Assembly (NCBI GenBank): GCA_027623205.1 | Contig: JAQBYC010000005.1 | Location: 1 to 64,000 of the forward strand | Reading direction: 5' to 3' | Source of the DNA: Pseudomonadota bacterium | Lineage (GTDB): Bacteria; Pseudomonadota; Alphaproteobacteria; GCA-2731375 | Length of the DNA: 64,000 nucleotides | In this document: positions 1 through 8,172 of the stretch, one piece after another | How positions within the stretch are numbered: position 1 is the first letter of the stretch | How the letters are laid out: each line of letters begins with the position of its first letter | Made by a program: the position numbers and the translations under genes | The notes under the pieces: generated by a model | What the model saw: the letters and a program-made list of their open reading frames with translations, nothing else | The model's database searches: none | What the model was told of the DNA's origin: nothing

Positions 1-129
1 TTCGCGAAAATAGAATCGTCTCACTCCAGCAGAATCCCGGCCTCTCGGCAATACTGTCGTGTAGTGTGCCTCTAGTTCATTGGAAATTGTTCTCGCACAC
101 GTCATATTGAATTGGGTTCCGAGCAGGCC

Positions 130-2418
130 ATGCGTTCAATTCGCTTTATAAAACGCCAGATGGTGTATGTCATACCAGTCTTGATGCTGATGGCGTCTCT
201 TGGCTTGCGATTGGAGAACCCACCGTTTCTACAGGTTTTTCAGTTGAAATTGTTTGATCTTTACAACCAACTGCACCCTCGAGACTATCAGCCCGTGCCG
301 GTTGCAACCCTTGATCTGGATGATGAAACATTGTCTCGCAGCGGCTTGCAATGGCCCTGGCCTAGAAGCAAACTAGCCGAGATGCTGGCCCGATTGTTCA
401 ATGCCGGCGCCAAGGTCGTGGCATTTGACGTCGTCTTCGCCGAACCGGATCGGACATCACCGCGGCAAGCTCTATCAATCTGGCTGAACCAACCAAGTTT
501 GGATATGGAAAAGCTGTCACCAGCGGCCAGGGCGTTCTCGAAGCCAATCATCGATTCCATTCCCGACCACGATGAGGCATTTGCCGATATTATCGGCCAG
601 ATTCGCGATGCGGCAAAGGACCACGGCGTGATTGCCGGTGTGGTCTTGACCAACGAACTCAGCAAGAACAAGCCAGCGGTAAAAGCGGGTTATGCCGTCA
701 ACGGTGACGATCCGTTGCCCTTCCTGAACAATTACTTCGGTGCCGTCGTCAATCTACCCAGTATCGAAGCCGCTGCCTCTGGGATTGGCAGTTTCAATCT
801 GACACCGGAAAGTGACGGTATCATCCGCCGGGTGCCAACTTTTGTACGCATCGACAAGCAGATCTATCCGAGCCTGTCCTTGGAAGCCCTGCGGGTCTTC
901 CAGGGCGCGTCAACCTATATCTTGAAGTCTTCCGGCGCGAATCTAGAGGAAAATTTTGGCGAAAAAACGGGCCTGAACCACATCAAGGTGGGCCGCCTGG
1001 AGATACCGGTAGATGGCGAGGGGCGGTTTTGGGTGCATTTCGCCAAATCGACATCGGAACGGGTGATCCCGTTGTGGAAGGTTTTCGAGAAGGACTTCGA
1101 TCCGGCGCTGGTCGCCGGGAAAATTCTGTTTTTCGGCACATCCGCTGCAGGCCTGAAGGATTTGCGCGCAACTCCCTTGAATCCCGCGGCGGCCGGCGTT
1201 GATGTGCATGTACAAACGGTCGAACAGATATTGTCAGGGCATTTTATGGAGCGCCCCGATTGGGCTGACGGCATGGAAAAGGTCTTTATTCTGGTGATGG
1301 GGCTGATCTTGATCATTCTGACACCACGCTTTGGCGCCATGCCAGGCGCCGCCATCTCACTGGGCACGGCCATCGGAGCCGTGGCGATGAGTTGGTATCT
1401 CTATACCGACAAGTTGCTTCTGGTGGATCCGATCTATCCGGGCATAGCCATTCTGGCTGTCTATTTGTCCAGTTCGGCCATTATGTATCTGCGTACCGAA
1501 GCTGAGCGGGAGCGTGTACGCGGCGCCTTTAGTCAATATCTTTCGCCGGCGCTGGTTGAACAACTTGCCAGGGAGCCGGACCGGCTGCGGCTGGGTGGTG
1601 AAAGCCGCAACATGAGCTTTTTATTCTGCGATGTACGCGGCTTCACTTCGATCTCTGAATCATTCAAAAGCAATCCGCAGGGTTTGACCCGCCTGATCAA
1701 CCGCTTCCTAACCCCTCTGACCGACGCCATTCTGGCCCGTCAGGGCACCATCGATAAGTATATGGGCGATTGCATCATGGCCTTTTGGAACGCCCCCATG
1801 GAAGATCTGCAACATCCCCAGCATGCCTGTGAATCGGCGCTGGCGATGTTTGAGGAACTGGAAAAATTAAATCAGGACCTTGAGACGGAAGCCCTCGAAA
1901 ACGGTGAAGAGTATAAACCCTTGAATGTCGGAGTCGGCATCAATACCGGCGATTGCGTGGTCGGTAATATGGGGTCCGAGCAGCGCTTCGACTATTCGGT
2001 TCTGGGCGATGCCGTGAACCTGGCCGCCCGTCTGGAAGGGCAGTCCAAGAATTACGGCGTCGGCATCGTCATTGGCGAGGACACGCAGTCGATGATCAAT
2101 GATGATTTTGCAACCCTCGAATTGGACCTGATCGCCGTGAAAGGCAAAGCGGAAGCCGTGCATATACATACGATCCTGGGTCGGAAGGAAATGTTACAGC
2201 AGCAGGACTTTCTCGCCCTGAAAGCACAACATGTCGCTATGCTGGACGCCTACCGTCAGCAGGATTGGGCCAAGGCCCATGAATTGCTCAAGGAATGCCG
2301 ATCCGCCGATGGCAGCTTTGGCGAATTGTATGACATGTACGAAGAACGCGTCGATTTCTATATGGAAAATCCGCCTGACCCCAGCTGGGACGGTGTCTTT
2401 GTCGCCACCACGAAATAG
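130..2418 (+). CDS. CHASE2-domain adenylate/guanylate cyclase
   Basis: This is a membrane-bound class III nucleotide cyclase that makes cAMP (or cGMP) in response to a periplasmic signal. After one N-terminal membrane segment comes a CHASE2-type sensor (about residues 35-375), then three closely spaced membrane helices (about 383-456) and a cytoplasmic cyclase domain (about 490-690). The metal-binding aspartates are visible in FCDVRGFT and YMGDCIMAFW. The lysine of IDKYMGD and the aspartate of SVLGDAVNLAAR fit ATP rather than GTP specificity, which is inference from the family. The track begins at a TTG at 112; I prefer the ATG at 130 because the membrane segment follows directly. It stands alone, 300 bases ahead of the next gene. 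A CRP-like site lies 5 kb downstream (see 7672). Confidence 0.9.
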   Translation: MRSIRFIKRQMVYVIPVLMLMASLGLRLENPPFLQVFQLKLFDLYNQLHPRDYQPVPVATLDLDDETLSRSGLQWPWPRSKLAEMLARLFNAGAKVVAFDVVFAEPDRTSPRQALSIWLNQPSLDMEKLSPAARAFSKPIIDSIPDHDEAFADIIGQIRDAAKDHGVIAGVVLTNELSKNKPAVKAGYAVNGDDPLPFLNNYFGAVVNLPSIEAAASGIGSFNLTPESDGIIRRVPTFVRIDKQIYPSLSLEALRVFQGASTYILKSSGANLEENFGEKTGLNHIKVGRLEIPVDGEGRFWVHFAKSTSERVIPLWKVFEKDFDPALVAGKILFFGTSAAGLKDLRATPLNPAAAGVDVHVQTVEQILSGHFMERPDWADGMEKVFILVMGLILIILTPRFGAMPGAAISLGTAIGAVAMSWYLYTDKLLLVDPIYPGIAILAVYLSSSAIMYLRTEAERERVRGAFSQYLSPALVEQLAREPDRLRLGGESRNMSFLFCDVRGFTSISESFKSNPQGLTRLINRFLTPLTDAILARQGTIDKYMGDCIMAFWNAPMEDLQHPQHACESALAMFEELEKLNQDLETEALENGEEYKPLNVGVGINTGDCVVGNMGSEQRFDYSVLGDAVNLAARLEGQSKNYGVGIVIGEDTQSMINDDFATLELDLIAVKGKAEAVHIHTILGRKEMLQQQDFLALKAQHVAMLDAYRQQDWAKAHELLKECRSADGSFGELYDMYEERVDFYMENPPDPSWDGVFVATTK

Positions 2419-2722
2419 ATACGGCAGGGTTGGATCCGTTTTGTATTTGATCTTGCGGCACCACATTCCAAAAAATTCCCATGGTCTTTGATCCATGGAC
2501 TCATTGAGGCGTCTTTCGGGTGATTTCGGGTGCGTGGCGCGCACCTGCACCCGGCGATGCCCCGCTGTGCGGCGGGCATGCGCTACCCGACGTAGGGTCC
2601 GGAGAAACCCGTGCCGCGGGTCGTCCGCAAAACGTCTGGATGGATCCCTATCAGTGCCGCTTGGTATAACCTTTGGCCTCGGCTAACATATTCAGTGTTG
2701 GGTGGCGAATGGCGGACGCAAC
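2419..2722. other. Intergenic region with three consecutive GC-rich hairpins
   Basis: This 304-base gap has no convincing gene. Between 2527 and 2598 it holds three adjacent inverted repeats: CGGGTGC (2527) with GCACCCG (2547); ATGCCC+CGC (2557) with GCG+GGGCAT (ending 2579); and ACCC (2585) with GGGT (ending 2598). None is followed by a T tract, so simple Rho-independent termination is unlikely. It may be a structured RNA, a long leader of the next gene or a palindromic repeat element. The small ORFs on both strands here look like GC-rich noise. Confidence 0.4.
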
Positions 2723-3739
2723 ATGAGCGACTTGGAAAAAGTTAACGGGCACAAGCCCAAGGGGCTGCTGCCCATGGCTTTCGCCGCGGCATTGCCGTCG
2801 CCGGCGGAAGCGGCAAAGCTTCCTTTTGACGTGGGCGCAGCGCTTTCGGCGGTGGTGCAGCTGCATGCCGAAATTCCGGCCGACGGTTATACTGCGCCCT
2901 TCCTGGGCACCGAGCGGGACGGCAATGGCGTGGTCATCGATGACCGCGGCCTGATCCTGACCATCGGCTATTTGATCGTCGAGGCCATGGCGATCGCCGT
3001 CAACGCGGCCGATGGGCGCATGATCGCGGCCGAAGTCGTCGCATATGATTATGATACCGGCTTTGGTCTGGTGCGGGCGCTGGAACCTTTGGGCCGGCCG
3101 GCCCTGGCCATGGGCCGTTCAGCGGACTTGGCGGTGGGAAATGGGGTTCTGATCGCCGGCCACGGCGGTCACGACGGCGCCATTGGGGCCCGGGTCGTGA
3201 GTAAACGGCGATTCGCCGGCTATTGGGAGTATATGCTGGACGAAGCCATCTTCACCTCGCCGGCTCATCCGAATTGGGGCGGCGCGGCCCTGATTGGCCC
3301 GGACGGCAAATTATTGGGCATTGGCTCGCTATATGTAGAGGATGCAACCAACAGCCCGGACCCGGTTAGCGGTAACATGTTCGTCCCCATCGATCTTTTA
3401 CCGCCGGTCTTCGAGGAAATGTTGAGCGAGGGGCGTACGGCGGCATCGCGCCGGCCCTGGATGGGTATGTTCACGGCGGAGGTCGAGGGCCAGGTTGAGG
3501 TCATCGGTCTGGCCCAGGATGGCCCGGCGGAACGTTCCGGTCTCCAGAGCGGCGATATCATCGTCAAGGTGAATGGCGAAACCATCGCCTCAATGGCCGA
3601 TCTGTACCGCAAGGCATGGTCCGCCGGCCCAGCCGGCGTGGACATATCCATGACCGTCCTGCGCGACACCTACGCTTTTGATTTATCCTTGAAATCCGAG
3701 GACCGGTATGCGCGTCTAAAGCTTCAACGTAATTATTGA
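2723..3739 (+). CDS. HtrA/trypsin-like protein with PDZ domain, apparently catalytically inactive
   Basis: The protein (338 residues) has the order of an HtrA/DegP-type protein: a chymotrypsin-like fold (about 30-230) followed by one PDZ domain (about 250-330, with GPAERSGLQSGDIIVKVNG). The catalytic triad seems absent. Where the histidine is expected the sequence reads ILTIGYLIVEA; where the aspartate is expected it reads YDTGFGLVRA; and the GNSGG serine motif is replaced by PNWGGAAL. It is therefore more likely a scaffold or peptide-binding protein than a protease. There is no clear signal peptide; a short hydrophobic stretch occurs near residues 13-21. The ATG at 2723 is preferred over the GTG at 2702. 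It is followed within 5 bases by the MlaC gene, so it probably works in the envelope operon. Confidence 0.8.
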   Translation: MSDLEKVNGHKPKGLLPMAFAAALPSPAEAAKLPFDVGAALSAVVQLHAEIPADGYTAPFLGTERDGNGVVIDDRGLILTIGYLIVEAMAIAVNAADGRMIAAEVVAYDYDTGFGLVRALEPLGRPALAMGRSADLAVGNGVLIAGHGGHDGAIGARVVSKRRFAGYWEYMLDEAIFTSPAHPNWGGAALIGPDGKLLGIGSLYVEDATNSPDPVSGNMFVPIDLLPPVFEEMLSEGRTAASRRPWMGMFTAEVEGQVEVIGLAQDGPAERSGLQSGDIIVKVNGETIASMADLYRKAWSAGPAGVDISMTVLRDTYAFDLSLKSEDRYARLKLQRNY

Positions 3740-3744
3740 TTAGC

Positions 3745-4395
3745 ATGAGCACGAGGAGAAGAAATTTGCAGTCACGCCGGTCATTTCTATTCGGCTGTAC
3801 AGCCGTTGGCGCAGCGTTGTCCGTGCCGGGTTCATTGTTGGCGGAGGTCACGAGCCAGGCTATCGAGGGCTCGTCAGCCTTCATTGCCGACCTAGCGGGC
3901 CGGGCCATCGATATCCTGCAATCCAGCGGCAAGAACTTGGAGCAAAGGGAAGCGCAATTTCACACCCTGTTGTCCAACGGTTTTGATATGCCTTTTATCG
4001 CCCGCTTTGCTTTGGGCAAACACTGGCGTAAGGCAACGCCGCAGCAGCGGGCGGACTATCAGGCGCTGTTCGAGGAGTTCATTCTGAAAACCTACAGCCG
4101 CCGCATGGGTGGCTATGCCGGTGAAACCTTTGCCGTGTCCGATGCCAGACCTGCCGGCAAAAAGGACGTCATGGTGAAGACCCACATCAACCAGCCAGGC
4201 GGGCCGCCGATCAATGCGGACTGGCGCGTCCGGCCACGAAACGGCCAGTACAAGATTATTGACATCATGGTCGAAGGCGTTTCGATGGCCGTCACCCAAC
4301 GTTCTGAATTCAACGCCGTGGTCGGGCAACAGGGCATTCCGGGCCTGCTGCAGGCATTGCGCGCGCGCACCGAAAAACTCGGCGTGGCTTCATAG
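3745..4395 (+). CDS. mlaC: MlaC/Ttg2D-family phospholipid-binding protein
   Basis: This is the periplasmic shuttle of the Mla pathway, which carries phospholipids between an outer-membrane MlaA and an inner-membrane ABC complex. At 216 residues it has the usual family length. The N-terminus carries a twin-arginine-like signal, SRRSFLFG, followed by a hydrophobic stretch ending near LLAEV, so export may use Tat rather than Sec. The body matches the family pattern (FIARFALGKHWRKATPQQRADYQALFEEFI and DWRVRPRNGQYKIIDIMVEGVSM). The ATG at 3745 is chosen over the track's TTG at 3736. The gene sits between the PDZ protein and the Sel1 protein, with an MlaA-like gene 1 kb downstream; the MlaFED transporter genes are not in this window. 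Confidence 0.9.
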   Translation: MSTRRRNLQSRRSFLFGCTAVGAALSVPGSLLAEVTSQAIEGSSAFIADLAGRAIDILQSSGKNLEQREAQFHTLLSNGFDMPFIARFALGKHWRKATPQQRADYQALFEEFILKTYSRRMGGYAGETFAVSDARPAGKKDVMVKTHINQPGGPPINADWRVRPRNGQYKIIDIMVEGVSMAVTQRSEFNAVVGQQGIPGLLQALRARTEKLGVAS

Positions 4396-4416
4396 CGGCG
4401 CCGGGGAGGAATTGAA

Positions 4417-5286
4417 ATGAGAAATGACCCGATCTTTCATTGCCGTGCCGCACGGACGCAGCTTACCCGATGGCCGGGGAAACTGATCCGGAGCTGCCTG
4501 CTTCTGGTATTCGTTTTGGCCGGATCCGCGGCAACCGCCAATGCGGCGGACTTCAAAGCCGGCTCCGCGGCTTATCAACAAGGCAATTTTGCCGTTGCCG
4601 CGAAAATATGGCGGACCCTGGCGGAGGAAGGGGACGCCAAGGCGCAATACAACCTGGGGATCCTGTTCGATCAGGGTAAAGGCGTGCCCCAGGATCCGAC
4701 GGAGGCCATACGTTGGTGGCGGCGGTCGGCGGAAGGCGGCTTTCGCGATGCCCAGCACAATCTGGCCAATGCTTATATAGCCGGCGACGGCGTGGCGCAA
4801 AGCTACAAGGATGCGGCGCATTGGTTGGAACGCGCGTCTAAAGCGGGCTTGAACCGCGCCAGTTATTCGCTTGGCAAATTGTACCAATACGGTCTCGGTG
4901 TGCCGATGGATATAAAACGGGCTGCGATGCTGTTTCAATCGGCGGCGGATGCCGGTTTGGACAAGGCGCAATACAATTTGGCCAAAGCCTATCGTGACGG
5001 CGACGGCATTGCCCAGGATAACGCCCTCTCCATCAAATGGTTTCGCCGCGCCGCCGAACAGGGCTATGCCAAGGCGCAAAGCCATCTGGCAACCCGTTTT
5101 GCCAGGGGCCAAGGGGTCGACACGGACTTGATGGAAGCCTTCAAATGGATGAGTCTGGCCGCCCGCCAGGGGCATTTGCAGGCGCGGGAAAATCTACGTG
5201 TATTGAAATCCCGCCTGACGCCAGAGCAACGGGCGGCAGGCATGCGGCGCGTTGCTGATTTTGTTCCCGTCAAGGAGGACGGTTGA
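4417..5286 (+). CDS. Exported Sel1-repeat protein
   Basis: The 289-residue protein starts with a charged stretch and a hydrophobic segment (LLLVFVLAGSAATANA) that looks like a signal peptide cut after residue 43 or so. The remainder is about five to six Sel1-type helical repeats of around 36 residues, recognisable by AQYNLGILFDQGKGVPQD, AQHNLANAYIAGDGVAQ and AQYNLAKAYRDGDGIAQD. Such repeats bind proteins in envelope and signalling complexes. The start has a strong ribosome binding site (GGGGAGGA). It lies 21 bases after mlaC and 100 bases before the MlaA-like gene, so a structural role in the same lipid-transport group is plausible but inferred. Confidence 0.88.
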   Translation: MRNDPIFHCRAARTQLTRWPGKLIRSCLLLVFVLAGSAATANAADFKAGSAAYQQGNFAVAAKIWRTLAEEGDAKAQYNLGILFDQGKGVPQDPTEAIRWWRRSAEGGFRDAQHNLANAYIAGDGVAQSYKDAAHWLERASKAGLNRASYSLGKLYQYGLGVPMDIKRAAMLFQSAADAGLDKAQYNLAKAYRDGDGIAQDNALSIKWFRRAAEQGYAKAQSHLATRFARGQGVDTDLMEAFKWMSLAARQGHLQARENLRVLKSRLTPEQRAAGMRRVADFVPVKEDG

Positions 5287-5386
5287 GGAAACGGCGATAA
5301 AAAGACGGGTCCGAATTAATGGTATCGCTATTGGCCCGTGGCTGTTTTCCAGGCCGTTATAGGCTCGCCTTGAAGGGGCGGAATTA

Positions 5387-6901
5387 ATGACAAAACGCGG
5401 TTCAGTGGCGGCGGCCCTGCTGATTGCTGGTATTTTGTGTTACGGCTGGGCAGCCGCCGCGGCTAGTCCCAAGCCAACCTTCCGCGATTATTTCGAAGCC
5501 GCGGTCCGTACCGCCGACAGCGGCAACCAAAACATCGAAAATCGCCGCCGCCGGATAGTCGCGGCGCTGTCGCCGTTGGTTACGCTGGCTATTGTGCAAC
5601 AACCAGGGCAAATCGACGCCATCATGGGCGCACTGGTCGCCGCCGCGCCGGACGTCGCCCCGGCAATCGCTGAACAGGCCATGACGGAGTTTCCCGGTTT
5701 TGCGGGACAAATTGCGGATGCCGCCGGCCTGGAAAGACCTCATATGGCGGTGATGCCAAGCGTTGTGCCCGCGAGGTCAACGCCCTTCCCACGTAGCGAA
5801 CCTACCGTCCGGCGCGCCAACGGACATACGGCCCGCACCTCCGCCTGGGCGATCTCGGCCATCGCCGATAATCCAGGCGCGTTGGACGATATCATGAGCC
5901 GCGCCATTGCCGCGGCCCCAGGCGGTGAGATGGACCTTGTCGCAGCCACGCAGGCGGCCTATCCCGGCTTCGCGCCGCAAATCGCCGCGGCCGCCGCCGC
6001 GCCACGCACCGTGTCCCGCCCGCCTTTGACATCAACACCCGAAATGCGGCCCCCGGAAAGATCCCGCGCCGCCGCGCAATATTCGGCAAAACGGCAACCG
6101 ATCGTGCGGCCTACTGAAGCGCCGGCCCCGGTGGCGCGGGCCCCCGTAACGTACCAAGCCAAGGCACCAAACACCGCCGCGCGGAAAACGCCCGCGGCCC
6201 CGGTCGAGACGGCGCAACCAGCTGTCGCCGAGGACGATACTATTGAGATCGACGATCCGTTGGAGCCGATGAACCGGATCATCTTCGCGTTCAACGACAC
6301 ACTCGATTTGATCCTGCTGCGCCCCATCGCCATAGGTTACAACTGGATTTTGCCTGACGTGGCCCGTGAGGCGGTGCGGCGAGCCGCCTTGAACCTGGAT
6401 GCCCCGGTCATCGCGGTCAACGATCTGTTGCAGGGAGACCTGGCCGATGCCGGTGTCGCCCTGGGCCGCTTTGGCATCAACACCACCATCGGCTTTTTAG
6501 GTCTGCTTGACCCGGCGGCAGACTTTGGTTTGAAACGCCATCATGCCGACTTTGGCCAGACCCTGCACAGCCATGACGTAGGCGCCGGCCCCTATTTGGT
6601 CCTACCCCTGTTGGGCCCGGCCAGCACCCGTGGCGGTGTTGGCAAGTTGGTGGATATCTTCTTCCAGCCCATGACGTATTTGTTGAGTACCGGGCAAAAT
6701 CTGGGCGTCGCCGCAACACGCGCCGTGGTCAGGCGCGAGGAACTGCTGGATCCGCTGGATGAATTGCGTGAAAACTCCATCGATTATTATACCGGCCTGA
6801 AAGCTGCCTTCTGGCAGGCCCGGCAGGTGGAGTTGAACAAGGGTACCTTGGTTGGCCTGGGCAATGGTGGTGCCGACAAGTTGTTCGACGCCGCCAATTA
6901 G
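5387..6901 (+). CDS. mlaA: MlaA/VacJ-family outer-membrane lipid asymmetry protein with N-terminal extension
   Basis: The C-terminal half (about residues 285-500) is a clear MlaA/VacJ domain, beginning with DDPLEPMNRIIFAFNDTLD and containing NLDAPVIAVNDLLQGD and DFGQTLHSHDVGAGPYLVLPLLG. MlaA forms the outer-membrane entry point of retrograde phospholipid transport. The N-terminal 285 residues are extra. After a signal peptide (no convincing lipobox, so perhaps not a lipoprotein) there are two copies of an Ala-rich unit with the shared pattern NPG..DDIM..AIAAAP....PGFA.QIA.AA, then a Pro/Ala/Arg-rich linker. The total of 504 residues is roughly twice the usual length. It closes the envelope group and ends one base before the convergent cupin gene. 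Confidence 0.9.
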   Translation: MTKRGSVAAALLIAGILCYGWAAAAASPKPTFRDYFEAAVRTADSGNQNIENRRRRIVAALSPLVTLAIVQQPGQIDAIMGALVAAAPDVAPAIAEQAMTEFPGFAGQIADAAGLERPHMAVMPSVVPARSTPFPRSEPTVRRANGHTARTSAWAISAIADNPGALDDIMSRAIAAAPGGEMDLVAATQAAYPGFAPQIAAAAAAPRTVSRPPLTSTPEMRPPERSRAAAQYSAKRQPIVRPTEAPAPVARAPVTYQAKAPNTAARKTPAAPVETAQPAVAEDDTIEIDDPLEPMNRIIFAFNDTLDLILLRPIAIGYNWILPDVAREAVRRAALNLDAPVIAVNDLLQGDLADAGVALGRFGINTTIGFLGLLDPAADFGLKRHHADFGQTLHSHDVGAGPYLVLPLLGPASTRGGVGKLVDIFFQPMTYLLSTGQNLGVAATRAVVRREELLDPLDELRENSIDYYTGLKAAFWQARQVELNKGTLVGLGNGGADKLFDAAN

Positions 6902-6902
6902 G

Positions 6903-7295
6903 TCAGACCGTTGGCGGCCATTTGCCTTCGACCTGCAGCGCTTCTTCGGTGTCGGGCCAGGGGGGCATGGTCACCGCGACCGCCGCCAGTGGCTGATCAC
7001 CGACCGCGCGAAACTGGAAATGTGTGCCCAAGGGAATGGTCAGACACACGCCCCGTTCAACCGCCACCACGTCCTCCCGTTCCCCCTGCCGGCGCCACAT
7101 CTCGCCCCGGCCGTCCAGAAAAAACCAGATCTCCTCGACCGTCTTGTGCGTGACCGCACGCGAGGTTTCGCCCGGGGCCAGGGCAAAGTGGGCCATGCCG
7201 CCTCTCTCAAGTCCCAACAGCACCCGCACGTCGGCGCCGTCCGGGGCGGCGACATCCCTGTCCGCAGGCAGCCGCATGGTATCGAAATCGCTCAT
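6903..7295 (-). CDS. Cupin-domain protein
   Basis: This is a small single-domain cupin (130 residues) with the metal-site pattern of the fold: HKTVEEIWFFLDGRGEMW (cupin motif 1) and CLTIPLGTHFQFRAVGDQPL (motif 2). The enzymatic or binding role cannot be told from sequence. The ATG at 7295 is preferred over the upstream GTG at 7328 because GGAGG lies just ahead of it. DNA from this gene and its leader recurs at 9200-9273 and 9822-9877 as decayed fragments. It runs convergently into the MlaA-like gene with a one-base gap. Confidence 0.85.
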   Translation of the reverse strand: MSDFDTMRLPADRDVAAPDGADVRVLLGLERGGMAHFALAPGETSRAVTHKTVEEIWFFLDGRGEMWRRQGEREDVVAVERGVCLTIPLGTHFQFRAVGDQPLAAVAVTMPPWPDTEEALQVEGKWPPTV

Positions 7296-7445
7296 GGCAC
7301 CTCCACTTCGCATGGAAAATCCAGGCATCCTGGTTTAAGACCCGCGCCAGCGGCGGCGCGGAAGCGCGGCGATAAAGGTCACTGTAAGCCAGGCGAGGTT
7401 TTATTAGCGCATAACGAATCTTGGCCTGGTTCGCGCCCGACCGGC

Positions 7446-7628
7446 CTATTTCTTCATTACGAATTTAGCAAATGCCACGACCGCCAGAATGAAGAGGAGA
7501 ATAATTGTCCAATCTGCATAAAGCCCCATGCGTTCGGTGTAAGTAAGCTTTGCCTCGGCATTCTGTTGCGCCGCCATCGCCATCGTCGGAAGCAGCAAAC
7601 TCAGAAGGAATAAAATAGACATACGCAC
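7446..7628 (-). CDS. Small single-pass exported/membrane protein
   Basis: This 60-residue ORF has an N-terminal signal-like hydrophobic stretch (ILFLLSLLLPTMAMAA), a short polar loop and a second hydrophobic helix (WTIILLFILAVVAFAKFVM) ending in two lysines. I do not recognise a family. Reality is supported by the good ribosome binding site (GAGGAG six bases before the GTG start), the organised hydrophobicity and a CRP-like palindrome about 45 bases upstream. A start at the third codon (ATG) is also possible. Confidence 0.65.
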   Translation of the reverse strand: MRMSILFLLSLLLPTMAMAAQQNAEAKLTYTERMGLYADWTIILLFILAVVAFAKFVMKK

Positions 7629-7671
7629 GGCGATCTCCTCTCGCTGGTTAGGGTCCGGGTCAATTACATAG

Positions 7672-7687
7672 TGTGACGACGGTCACA
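7672..7687. promoter_or_regulatory. CRP/FNR-type palindrome
   Basis: TGTGA-CGACGG-TCACA is a perfect match to the classic CRP half-sites TGTGA-N6-TCACA. It lies 44 bases upstream of the small membrane protein gene on the minus strand, a position suited to activation or repression of that gene. The window also encodes a probable adenylate cyclase at 130. Whether this organism's CRP-family regulator uses this motif is not shown. Confidence 0.5.
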
Positions 7688-7905
7688 CCCTAGGGCCTGT
7701 TTCCTCGAAACATGCTCGGACTCATAAGAACGGCGCAATTGAACCAATTATTTAAGCCGCGATAGCGGCTCCGATAAACTGAAAATTGCGCTGGCGTGCC
7801 ACGCTGCCTTCACCGATGACGGAAGTCAAGATCATGGCTTTCAGGATGGCGCAGGAAGCGGATCAGGGTCACGTCGACGCCAGGGTCTAGCATCGAATTC
7901 TGAAA

Positions 7906-8060
7906 ATGAAGGCCTTAACGATTTCACCGCGCAGGTCGCCCGGTTGGCGACAACGGCCGCTTCCGCCACCTATGGCTTTTTTCACCGGGACGCATTCCAC
8001 TTCAAAAGGAGAGACGCGGTAACCGTCCGAGGACGTAATATCGCCGGAACGCTCCACGAT
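7906..8060 (-). pseudogene. Decayed 3' fragment of an acyl-CoA synthetase gene
   Basis: The minus-strand reading contains SGDITSSDGYRVSPFEVE and later DLRGEIVKAF. These match the intact synthetase at 9903-11531 (SDDIISSAGYRISPFEVE and ALRGEIVKAY) in the same order and orientation. The DNA aligns by eye over about 150 bases (7906-8053 with 10069-10216), with small indels that destroy the frame. No N-terminal ligase motifs remain nearby. The rest of the gap between 7688 and 8172 holds no other recognisable feature. Confidence 0.75.
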
Positions 8061-8172
8061 TGTTGCCGCCCGCTTCATTATCGATGATAACTTGTCGTCG
8101 ATGTTGCTGCGACCGGGCAAAGGCAGATGCAGTAGAAATGATCGATGGCGGCAGACGCGAGGTTAGGGGGAT

